A DNA stretch of 5,209 bases from Helicobacteraceae bacterium (GTDB lineage: Bacteria; Campylobacterota; Campylobacteria; Campylobacterales; Sulfurimonadaceae): positions 1 through 5,209 of the forward strand of contig JAUVKK010000088.1 of NCBI GenBank assembly GCA_030596305.1. The letters are read 5' to 3'. The number at the start of each line of letters is the position of its first letter. Within the stretch, counting starts at the first letter, position 1. A program made the translations under genes and the position numbers. Positions 1-4,862 of this stretch are shown one piece after another. The notes beneath the pieces were generated by a model, which did not search any database, was not told the DNA's origin, and was given only the letters and a program-made list of their open reading frames with translations.

Positions 1-1
1 A

Positions 2-727
2 AAAGAGATCGCGGTCGATGTTGAACTTGAAGACGGTAAGATCTTTACTATCGGTGCGATGGCCAAAGGTGCCGGGATGATAAACCCTGCAATGGCAACG
101 ATGCTCTGTTACATCACAACGGATGCACAGATAAACTACATCACGATGCAGGAGATCTTGGAACGTGTCAATGCAAAGACTTTCAATGCAGCGAGTGTTG
201 ATGGTGACACATCAACAAACGACACGGTCTTTTTGATGTCTAATGCACGTGCGGTCTGTCACGATGATGACGCTTTTGAAGAGGCACTGTTTATTGTGAT
301 GGACTTTTTGGCAAAAGAGTTGGTCCGTGACGGTGAAGGAGCGACTAAACTCGTTACCTATCACGTCACAGGAGCCTATAGTAACATGGAAGCAGAGAAG
401 GTGGCCAAGACCCTCTCCAACTCACTTCTGATCAAGACAGCACTTTTTGGTGAAGACCCTAACTGGGGTCGTATTGCGATGTCTGTCGGTGCCAGCGGAG
501 CTGTTTGTGATGAAGAGAAGCTGAGTATTGCTTATGAAGATGTTGTTCTCTTTAAACAGGGTGAGAATCTTTTTAATGATGAGATCGAAGTTTTGGCTTC
601 TGAGATCATGAAGCGTGATGCGTTTACTATCAATGTCGACCTTGGTGTCGGCGGGGGAACCTTTAGAGCGTATGGCTGTGACCTAGGAAACGAATACATC
701 AAAATAAACGCCGACTACCGAACATAA
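2..727 (+). CDS. argJ: Bifunctional ornithine acetyltransferase / N-acetylglutamate synthase ArgJ, 3' part (5' end outside window)
   Basis: ArgJ transfers the acetyl group of N-acetylornithine to glutamate and, in bifunctional members, also makes N-acetylglutamate from acetyl-CoA; it serves the cyclic arginine pathway in the cytoplasm. The frame is open to the left edge, so 241 residues of a protein usually near 400 are visible and the ATG at 59 is internal. The sequence KGAGMINPAMATML contains the self-cleavage site: the nucleophilic Thr of ATML is encoded at 98-100, leaving 32 visible residues of the alpha chain and a complete beta chain of 209 residues. Other family hallmarks are DGDTSTND, VRDGEGATK, GEDPNWGRI and the C-terminal INADYRT, so the 3' end is intact. 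Whether it is bifunctional or monofunctional cannot be read from this part. It converges on the minus-strand TRIC gene; no T-tract terminator follows the TAA. Confidence 0.96.
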   Translation, partial: KEIAVDVELEDGKIFTIGAMAKGAGMINPAMATMLCYITTDAQINYITMQEILERVNAKTFNAASVDGDTSTNDTVFLMSNARAVCHDDDAFEEALFIVMDFLAKELVRDGEGATKLVTYHVTGAYSNMEAEKVAKTLSNSLLIKTALFGEDPNWGRIAMSVGASGAVCDEEKLSIAYEDVVLFKQGENLFNDEIEVLASEIMKRDAFTINVDLGVGGGTFRAYGCDLGNEYIKINADYRT

Positions 728-954
728 GACGCATCTTTAGTGCATCTTGCACTGGAGTTCTCCTCTCAACGCACAGCAGTGCGCCTTCGGATTCACATCC
801 AGCACAATCTACACCAAATCTGAGCCTTATGCGAGTTCAAATAAATCTAAAACTTTTACCAAGTTTATTTGTTCCGTCATTCCTGTGAAGACAGGAATCT
901 ACGAGTTTATGTTTCTTGTTAGTTCAAACTTTTCTAAGATGAGCTACGCCATCT
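728..954. other. Convergent intergenic region with several small inverted repeats, no convincing gene
   Basis: This stretch lies between the argJ stop and the heptamer array, at the 3' ends of two convergent genes. It holds a 6-bp hairpin AGTGCA-TCT-TGCACT (739-753), a 5-bp GC-rich hairpin CGCAC-AGCA-GTGCG (770-783), an 8-bp inverted repeat CAAATAAA/TTTATTTG (838-845 and 864-871), the dRS3-like palindrome at 879-898, and AAGATG/CATCTT (936-941 and 950-955). The last is followed by only four T residues and has a weak stem, so it is at best a poor terminator for argJ. The plus-strand frame from 747 to 1061 is open, but it has no Shine-Dalgarno, a biased composition and runs through the tandem repeat, so I do not call it a gene. 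The density of small dyads suggests a degenerate or dispersed intergenic repeat unit. Confidence 0.6.
879..898. repeat. 20-bp palindromic repeat, dRS3-like (ATTCCT-N8-AGGAAT)
   Basis: ATTCCTGT-GAAG-ACAGGAAT is a perfect 8-bp inverted repeat around a 4-nt centre, preceded by CCGTC and followed by CTA. Its size and layout match the small dRS3 repeat of Neisseria (ATTCCC-N8-GGGAAT) and similar 'GTCATTCCTGCGAAGGCAGGAATC'-type repeats scattered between genes in many proteobacteria. Translated on the plus strand it gives the familiar spurious peptide VIPVKTGI. In Neisseria such sites are targets for filamentous-phage integration. Here only the sequence resemblance is seen; copy number in this genome is unknown. 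Confidence 0.55.
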
Positions 955-1010
955 TTTCCTATTTCCTATTTCCTATTTCCTATTTCCTATTTCCTATTTC
1001 CTATTTCCTA
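955..1010. repeat. Tandem heptanucleotide array, 8 perfect copies of TTTCCTA (TAGGAAA on the minus strand)
   Basis: Eight uninterrupted, identical 7-bp units run from 955 to 1010 with no sequence variation, which points to recent slippage expansion. The minus-strand unit TAGGAAA contains TAG. Because 7 is not a multiple of 3, the array has a TAG in every minus-strand frame within three units, while the plus strand is open in all frames (repeating F-P-I-S-Y-F-L). The rightmost unit (1004-1010) provides the actual TAG stop of the TRIC-family gene at 1008-1010. Copy-number change would therefore not alter that protein. Short heptamer arrays of this sort are known elsewhere, for example the STRR repeats of cyanobacteria. 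Confidence 0.93.
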
Positions 1011-1619
1011 TTCACCCATCTTTGGAAGATGCCACTGCTGTTTATAGGCTACAAGGCGTAGCAATACTGTTAGAAAGGCAACTATCATAATAGCTAGATC
1101 TGTCATTAGGTTTAGGAAGTTTAATGCAGTGAGCATCAGTGCTACGATCAGAGCGATAGAGCCGTAGAAGTCGCTTACCAGTACGGCGGGGACTTTGTTG
1201 ATCATGATGTCACGTGTTACCCCGCCTCCGACAGCGGTTAAGAAACTCAAGATGATGACGCCAAAAACATTGTATTCTGCATTGATAGCCAAGAGAGCAC
1301 CTGTGATACTAAAGGCGACTAGACCGACGGTATCGCTGACCACAAAGAGCCATTTGTGCTCGATCTTATCTGAACGTAGTGATTGAAAGGCAAAGGCTAT
1401 TAGGATGACGATGATAAGTGTTGTCGCAGGGTAGTACTCGCTAAAAGCAAAGGGGGTACGGTGAAGCAGGGCGTCACGCAGGATACCACCGCCAAGGGCA
1501 GTAAGGGATGCTGCGATAACAATACCCAAAAGATCGAGTCTGTTGCGTACACCAACGAGAAAACCGCTCAGACTAAAGGCGATGATACCAATGATGTCTG
1601 TGAGTAAGAAGATATCCAT
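1008..1619 (-). CDS. TRIC/YicG-family (UPF0126) integral membrane protein, duplicated PF03458 domain
   Basis: This 203-residue inner-membrane protein belongs to the family that includes E. coli YicG and YadS and the bacterial TRIC channel homologues. Family members are described as monovalent cation channels or, for the Pfam family, as glycine transporters; the substrate here cannot be told from sequence. The internal duplication is plain: D-x2-G-x2-AFS-x2-G occurs at residues 8-19 and 96-107, and GGGxxRD at 43-49 and 131-137, all offset by exactly 88 residues. Hydrophobic segments fit about seven helices, three per repeat plus a last one near 172-190. The C-terminal W-x-LP motif (196-199) is typical, so the protein looks complete, although its TAG stop lies inside the heptamer array. 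The ATG follows the stop of the carbonic-anhydrase-like gene by 3 nt with no strong Shine-Dalgarno, suggesting translational coupling as the last gene of the ppk1 operon. Confidence 0.9.
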   Translation of the reverse strand: MDIFLLTDIIGIIAFSLSGFLVGVRNRLDLLGIVIAASLTALGGGILRDALLHRTPFAFSEYYPATTLIIVILIAFAFQSLRSDKIEHKWLFVVSDTVGLVAFSITGALLAINAEYNVFGVIILSFLTAVGGGVTRDIMINKVPAVLVSDFYGSIALIVALMLTALNFLNLMTDLAIMIVAFLTVLLRLVAYKQQWHLPKMGE

Positions 1620-1622
1620 GGC

Positions 1623-2153
1623 TTAGATGTCTACGTAATCTTTTTTAAATTCTACGTAACGTGCGGCAGAAGCATAAAGCTCTTTGACTTCATCATCGTT
1701 CAGTTCACGTACGACCTTTGCGGGGCTTCCCATAATAAGTGAACGCGGTGGAAAGACCTTGTTTTTTGTCACTAACGAGCCGGCACCGACGATAGACTCT
1801 TTTCCGATGACAGCACCGTCTAAAATAGTAGCACTCATACCGATAAGGCAGGCATCCTCGATAGTACAGCCATGCATCATGACACGGTGGCCAATGGTCA
1901 CATCAGAGCCGATGATGGTTGGATTACCATCGCTCATGTCCTCTTTTTTGTGGTGGGTGACATGGATCATGCTCAGGTCTTGGATGTTGGTGCGATCACC
2001 GATGGTGATATAGTGAACATCGCCGCGAACCACGCAGCCAAACCAGATAGAACACTCTTCTCCCATCGTAATATTGCCGACAACATCAGAAGAGGGTGCG
2101 ACCCAGCTGTTGGCACCAAGTTGTGGCGTCCACTGTTTGAATGTATAGACCAT
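1623..2153 (-). CDS. Gamma-carbonic anhydrase-like hexapeptide-repeat protein (YrdA/PaaY/CamH type)
   Basis: The 176-residue protein is a left-handed beta-helix of the gamma-carbonic-anhydrase superfamily, expected to be a cytoplasmic trimer with metal sites between subunits. The hexapeptide rhythm (for example IGSDVTIGHRVMMHGCTI and LIGMSATILDGAVIG) runs through about residues 20-145, followed by a C-terminal helix at 150-170. The three metal-ligand histidines are present as His64, His89 and His94, and Arg43, Asp45, Asn56 and Gln58 match the conserved active-site set of Cam. The acidic loop that carries the proton-shuttle glutamate in Methanosarcina Cam is absent, as in CamH-type enzymes and in many family members without proven activity. 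CO2 hydration is therefore possible but unproven; acyl-CoA thioesterase-like roles are known for PaaY. It lies 5 nt after ppk1 and 3 nt before the TRIC gene; an AAGAGAG sequence inside the end of ppk1 may be its ribosome binding site. Confidence 0.88.
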   Translation of the reverse strand: MVYTFKQWTPQLGANSWVAPSSDVVGNITMGEECSIWFGCVVRGDVHYITIGDRTNIQDLSMIHVTHHKKEDMSDGNPTIIGSDVTIGHRVMMHGCTIEDACLIGMSATILDGAVIGKESIVGAGSLVTKNKVFPPRSLIMGSPAKVVRELNDDEVKELYASAARYVEFKKDYVDI

Positions 2154-2158
2154 GCTGT

Positions 2159-4255
2159 TTAGCTCTCTTTTAAAAGTCGTGTTGCCAGGTTTTGAACATA
2201 GTTAGGCGTCTCTTTTTTGAGTGACTTATAGACTTTGTTAGTGTGGCTCTCAAACAGCTTTTGGTTGTTGATGATCTTACTTCTCTCATTTTTGACTTTA
2301 TGATAGCTGCCGTCACTTTGAAGTTCATGGGAAAGTACATTGTCTGAGACCTGAAGCTGAAGCATGTTGAAAAGTTTTTCAGCACTCTCTTGATCTTCGA
2401 TACCGGTTAAAAGTTCAATGCGGCGAACAAGGTTACGCGGCATCCAGTCGGCACTGGAGATAAAGAGCTGCGGTGTTGTATGTTTAAAGTAGAAGACACG
2501 GGCATGTTCTAGATACTTACCGATGACAGAGATAACACGGATGTTTTCACTGACGCCCTCAATACCTGGTTTTAGAGCACAGATACCACGAACAATGAGC
2601 TCGACCTTGACACCGGCTTGCGATGCTTTGTAGAGACCACGGATAACATCTTCATCTACCAGTGAGTTGACCTTGGCGATGATGTGACCCTCACTACCCT
2701 TTTTTGCTTCGTTCTGGATCATAGAGAGTATTTTAGGTTTGATCTGTGTTGGTGACATATAGAGCTTGTTCAGTTTCCCTTTTTTACTGAATCCGGTCAA
2801 AAAGTGGAAGAAACGTGTCAAGTCGTTAGTGATCTCTTCGTTACACGTCATGTAGGAGGTGTCCGTATAGATCTTGGCTGTTTGCGGATTGTAGTTACCG
2901 GTAGCAAGATGGGCATACTGTTTAAGTTTTCCATCAACACGTCGGGTGATCAGTGTTGCCTTGGCATGGACTTTAAATCCAGGTATACCGTAGATGACAT
3001 GGGCACCGGCATTTTCCAATGCTTTTGCCCAGATGAGGTTGTTCTCCTCATCAAAACGTGCTTTTAGTTCGACCATTGTCGTGACCTGTTTTCCCATTTC
3101 AGCGGCTTGCATCAGCGCCTGAACGATAGGTGAATTGGTACCAGAACGGTAGAGTGTCATCTTGATGGAGACGACATCAGGATCTTTCGCTGCTGACTGG
3201 ATCAGTTTGACAACGGGCTCAAAACTCTCATAAGGGTGATACATCAAAGCATCTTTTTTATCAAGAATATTGAAGATATTCTCAGTGGTATCAAAGGGCG
3301 GCAGCTGACGTGGGTTAAAGGGAGTTGCCGTTAGGTGTGCAAAGTTTTTGTTACCAACTATCTGCCAGAGACTGCCAAGGTTCAAGATGCTTGAGAAACG
3401 ATAGATGTCATCTTTAAAGACATTGGTGTGGCGGTTGAAAAAGTTAAGGAGGTCAGGGCTTGTCTCTTGACCAAGTTCAAGACGGACCAATTCCCCTTTT
3501 TTACGAAGACGAAGTCCCTCTTCAAGGATCTCCATAAAGTCGTCAGCTTCCTCTTCCTCTATAGTAATATCAGCATTACGTGTTACGCGAAACGTTATAG
3601 AGTTTTGCAGTTTATAACCTGGGAAAAGTTCACTGACATGTTCAGCAACAACACTTTCGATAGGGATATAGCAACCATCTTCAAGCTCAATAAAACGAGG
3701 TAGAACACGGGGAATACGGACCATTCCATTGCGTTCTATTGACTCATTGTCGAGGTCCTGAAGTTTAACAACAAGTCCGAAACTGAGGTTGTTCAGGTGT
3801 GGAAAAGGGTGGGTTGCATCCACAGCGATAGGAACGATAACTGGGTAGATCTGTTCTGTGAAATAACGGTTTAGTTGGTACTTTTGCTGCTGGTTTACCT
3901 CGTCATACGACTTAACGGAGATGCCCTCTTTCTCAAGTTTTTTAAAGATCTCAGCAAGCGTATATTCAACGACTTGCAGCTCTTGATGCAGGTACTTTCT
4001 GATCTCACGAAGCTGTTGAAGAGGAGTGAGACGATCAGCACCTGAGACCATAACACCGGCGGTGAATAACTTTTTAAGACCGGCAACACGGATCATATAG
4101 AACTCATCAAGATTGGTACCGTAGATCGCCAGGAACTTTAGACGTTCAAGCAGGGGTTGAGTCTCATCTTGTGCCTGTTTCAGAACACGGGTGTTAAATT
4201 GCAGCCATGAAAGTTCACGGTTGTTATAGAGTTTTGGGTCTTTCAGATTGATCAT
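2159..4255 (-). CDS. ppk1: Polyphosphate kinase PPK1
   Basis: PPK1 reversibly moves the gamma phosphate of ATP onto inorganic polyphosphate and is usually membrane-associated. At 698 residues it is the normal family length (E. coli 688). Domain order is N-terminal helical domain (about 5-110, RELSWLQFN at 13-21), head domain (about 115-320) and two phospholipase-D-like catalytic domains (about 325-505 and 506-690). By comparison with the E. coli enzyme, the key residues are all present: Asn48 (GTNLDEF) for ATP, Arg370 (TLYR) and Arg400 (KARFDEE) for Mg/phosphate, the autophosphorylated His430 in KVHAK (codon 2966-2968), Tyr463, Arg556 (VRGICAL) and the second catalytic His584 (YLEHAR). The start is set by a typical MINLKDPKLYNNRELSW opening. 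The Shine-Dalgarno is weak (GAG at 4262-4264), and an extended -10 lies about 30 nt upstream. First gene of the operon with the carbonic-anhydrase-like and TRIC genes. Confidence 0.98.
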   Translation of the reverse strand: MINLKDPKLYNNRELSWLQFNTRVLKQAQDETQPLLERLKFLAIYGTNLDEFYMIRVAGLKKLFTAGVMVSGADRLTPLQQLREIRKYLHQELQVVEYTLAEIFKKLEKEGISVKSYDEVNQQQKYQLNRYFTEQIYPVIVPIAVDATHPFPHLNNLSFGLVVKLQDLDNESIERNGMVRIPRVLPRFIELEDGCYIPIESVVAEHVSELFPGYKLQNSITFRVTRNADITIEEEEADDFMEILEEGLRLRKKGELVRLELGQETSPDLLNFFNRHTNVFKDDIYRFSSILNLGSLWQIVGNKNFAHLTATPFNPRQLPPFDTTENIFNILDKKDALMYHPYESFEPVVKLIQSAAKDPDVVSIKMTLYRSGTNSPIVQALMQAAEMGKQVTTMVELKARFDEENNLIWAKALENAGAHVIYGIPGFKVHAKATLITRRVDGKLKQYAHLATGNYNPQTAKIYTDTSYMTCNEEITNDLTRFFHFLTGFSKKGKLNKLYMSPTQIKPKILSMIQNEAKKGSEGHIIAKVNSLVDEDVIRGLYKASQAGVKVELIVRGICALKPGIEGVSENIRVISVIGKYLEHARVFYFKHTTPQLFISSADWMPRNLVRRIELLTGIEDQESAEKLFNMLQLQVSDNVLSHELQSDGSYHKVKNERSKIINNQKLFESHTNKVYKSLKKETPNYVQNLATRLLKES

Positions 4256-4281
4256 ATAGTGCTCATATATTAGTTTTGATG

Positions 4282-4290
4282 ATTATACCA
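4282..4290 (-). promoter_or_regulatory. Extended -10 promoter of the ppk1 operon
   Basis: Read on the minus strand this is TGGTATAAT, a perfect TGnTATAAT extended -10. Transcription would start near 4275, giving a leader of about 20 nt before the ppk1 ATG. No -35 match is seen at the expected distance (ATAGCC), which is usual for vegetative promoters of Campylobacterota. A small dyad GCTA-TTT-TAGC (4306-4316) covers the -35 position and could be an operator, but it is short. Confidence 0.65.
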
Positions 4291-4394
4291 TAATGGGGTT
4301 CAGCGGCTATTTTAGCTGACTATCCTTTTCAGTGTTGAATACAAGTTGAGTAGATAGGGGATAAACGTTCATAACAGAAACAGGAGGAGTGATC

Positions 4395-4429
4395 GATACC
4401 TCTGAGAATGTCAGGTTGTCAGAGGTATC
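4395..4429. terminator. Stem-loop past the small secreted-protein gene, candidate transcript 3' end without a T-tract
   Basis: GATACCTCTGA (4395-4405) and TCAGAGGTATC (4419-4429) form a perfect 11-bp stem with a 13-nt loop. It begins 12 nt downstream of the minus-strand stop at 4442 and sits between this gene and the ppk1 promoter, where a terminator is expected. Neither strand shows a run of T after the stem, so it is not a textbook intrinsic terminator. It may instead stabilise a 3' end, act with Rho, or be a protein-binding dyad. Confidence 0.4.
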
Positions 4430-4441
4430 AACAAGAACGAT

Positions 4442-4675
4442 CTAACGGCCTTTACCCTTACCGCCACCTCCTTTACCTTTTCCGCCACCTTCTCCTTTAG
4501 AACCTTTATATTGATATTTGTATTGATGTTTTTTTCCTTGACTGTTTGTACTGCTATCTTTTTGTTGCGTCATTGTCTTCTGTTGTAGCTGTAATTGCGT
4601 TGATGTTTGATCTGCACCGTGAGCGCTGATCGTTAGAAGTAGTCCTGCAGAGAGTGTAAGTAAAAATCTGTTCAT
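4442..4675 (-). CDS. Small secreted Gly/Lys-rich basic protein, function unknown
   Basis: The 77-residue product opens with a clear Sec signal peptide (MNRFLL, hydrophobic core to about residue 16), with likely cleavage in SAHGA|D or AHG|AD near residue 20-21. The mature part of about 57 residues has three zones: a Gln/Thr/Ser-rich stretch (22-45), a Tyr/Lys/Gln patch HQYKYQYK, and a low-complexity Gly/Lys tail (GSKGEGGGKGKGGGG and onward). Eleven Lys and one Arg against three acidic residues make it strongly basic, and it has no Cys. An AAAGGA Shine-Dalgarno (4682-4687) lies 6 nt before the ATG, and an extended -10 lies upstream, so it is probably a real, separately transcribed gene. I do not recognise a family. 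Binding of a polyanion (envelope polysaccharide, LPS, nucleic acid, polyphosphate) is only a guess from charge. It is on the same strand as ppk1 but separated from it by 186 nt and a stem-loop. Confidence 0.75.
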   Translation of the reverse strand: MNRFLLTLSAGLLLTISAHGADQTSTQLQLQQKTMTQQKDSSTNSQGKKHQYKYQYKGSKGEGGGKGKGGGGKGKGR

Positions 4676-4708
4676 CTTTAATCCTTTTGTCTTGTGTAAA
4701 TGACCTAT

Positions 4709-4717
4709 ATTGTAACA
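4709..4717 (-). promoter_or_regulatory. Extended -10 promoter of the small secreted-protein gene, overlapped by a dyad
   Basis: On the minus strand this reads TGTTACAAT, one mismatch from TGnTATAAT, placing the start of transcription near 4702 and the leader at about 27 nt. An inverted repeat TAACA-N6-TGTTA (4713-4728) overlaps its upstream edge and could be a repressor or activator site. No convincing -35 is seen. Confidence 0.45.
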
Positions 4718-4754
4718 GTGCAGTGTTAGCAGAGTGTGAGTAGAGAGCGCTTTA

Positions 4755-4791
4755 ATCGAAAATGTGTCAGGAGAGTTTTTCGATGAAAAAC
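4755..4791. repeat. Two overlapping, mutually exclusive inverted repeats in the divergent intergenic region
   Basis: ATCGAAAA (4755-4762) pairs perfectly with TTTTCGAT (4777-4784), leaving a 14-nt loop. The second arm also takes part in another perfect hairpin, GTTTTTC (4775-4781) with GAAAAAC (4785-4791) around a 3-nt loop. The two structures share 4777-4784 and cannot form together. The region sits between the divergent small secreted-protein and TPR genes. It may be a DNA operator or, if transcribed on the plus strand, a leader switch. Confidence 0.5.
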
Positions 4792-4797
4792 CTATAG
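4783..4797 (+). other. Possible four-codon leader ORF (Met-Lys-Asn-Leu) with a good Shine-Dalgarno
   Basis: AGGAGAG (4769-4775) stands 7 nt before ATG AAA AAC CTA TAG. The Shine-Dalgarno lies in the loop and the ATG at the edge of the first hairpin described at 4755-4784. It could be a minimal upstream ORF controlling the TPR gene, the broken start of a lost gene, or chance. The likely TPR promoter lies downstream of it, which argues against a leader role unless a more distant promoter exists. Confidence 0.25.
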
Positions 4798-4833
4798 TCT
4801 AGGCTGTGAGGTGTTTTATTAATCTTTGCTTTG

Positions 4834-4839
4834 TATACT
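4834..4839 (+). promoter_or_regulatory. Probable -10 element of the TPR gene
   Basis: TATACT preceded by TTTG and by A/T-rich sequence with spaced T-runs (4811-4833) resembles Campylobacterota vegetative promoters, which often lack a -35 box. Transcription would start near 4846, giving a short leader that still includes the Shine-Dalgarno at 4851. Confidence 0.45.
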
Positions 4840-4850
4840 TTTGCATTATA

Positions 4851-4856
4851 AAGGAA
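4851..4856 (+). promoter_or_regulatory. Ribosome binding site of the TPR gene
   Basis: AAGGAA is placed 6 nt before the ATG at 4863. This favours 4863 over the in-frame ATG at 4872 as the start codon. Confidence 0.75.
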
Positions 4857-4862
4857 CTGATA

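Noticed and set aside
59..61. ATG as the start of a short ArgJ
   Set aside because: The frame is open to the window edge and the upstream residues continue the alpha chain, so the ATG is internal.
936..957. Intrinsic terminator for argJ (AAGATG/CATCTT then TTTT)
   Set aside because: The stem is only 6 bp and A/T-rich, the loop is 8 nt and the T-run is four bases. It also lies more than 200 nt from the stop.
955..1010. CRISPR array
   Set aside because: The units are 7 bp, contiguous and without spacers.
747..1061. Plus-strand open frame of 104 codons with an F-P-I-S-Y-F-L heptad repeat
   Set aside because: It has no Shine-Dalgarno, runs through the heptamer array (whose plus strand has no stop in any frame), includes the translated dRS3-like peptide VIPVKTGI, and overlaps the end of the TRIC gene.
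1684..2162. Plus-strand open frames opposite the carbonic-anhydrase-like gene
   Set aside because: They are antisense shadows of a well-conserved gene, with no ribosome sites or recognisable product. The same holds for open frames opposite or within ppk1 and the TRIC gene.
4352..4375. Possible Pho box upstream of ppk1 (minus-strand CTGTTATGAACGTTTATC)
   Set aside because: The first half matches CTGTCATA in 6 of 8 positions, but the second repeat of the box matches poorly, so phosphate control is not supported.
4829..4847. Sigma-54 promoter before the TPR gene (TTGCA at 4841-4845)
   Set aside because: The required upstream GG at the correct -24 spacing is missing.
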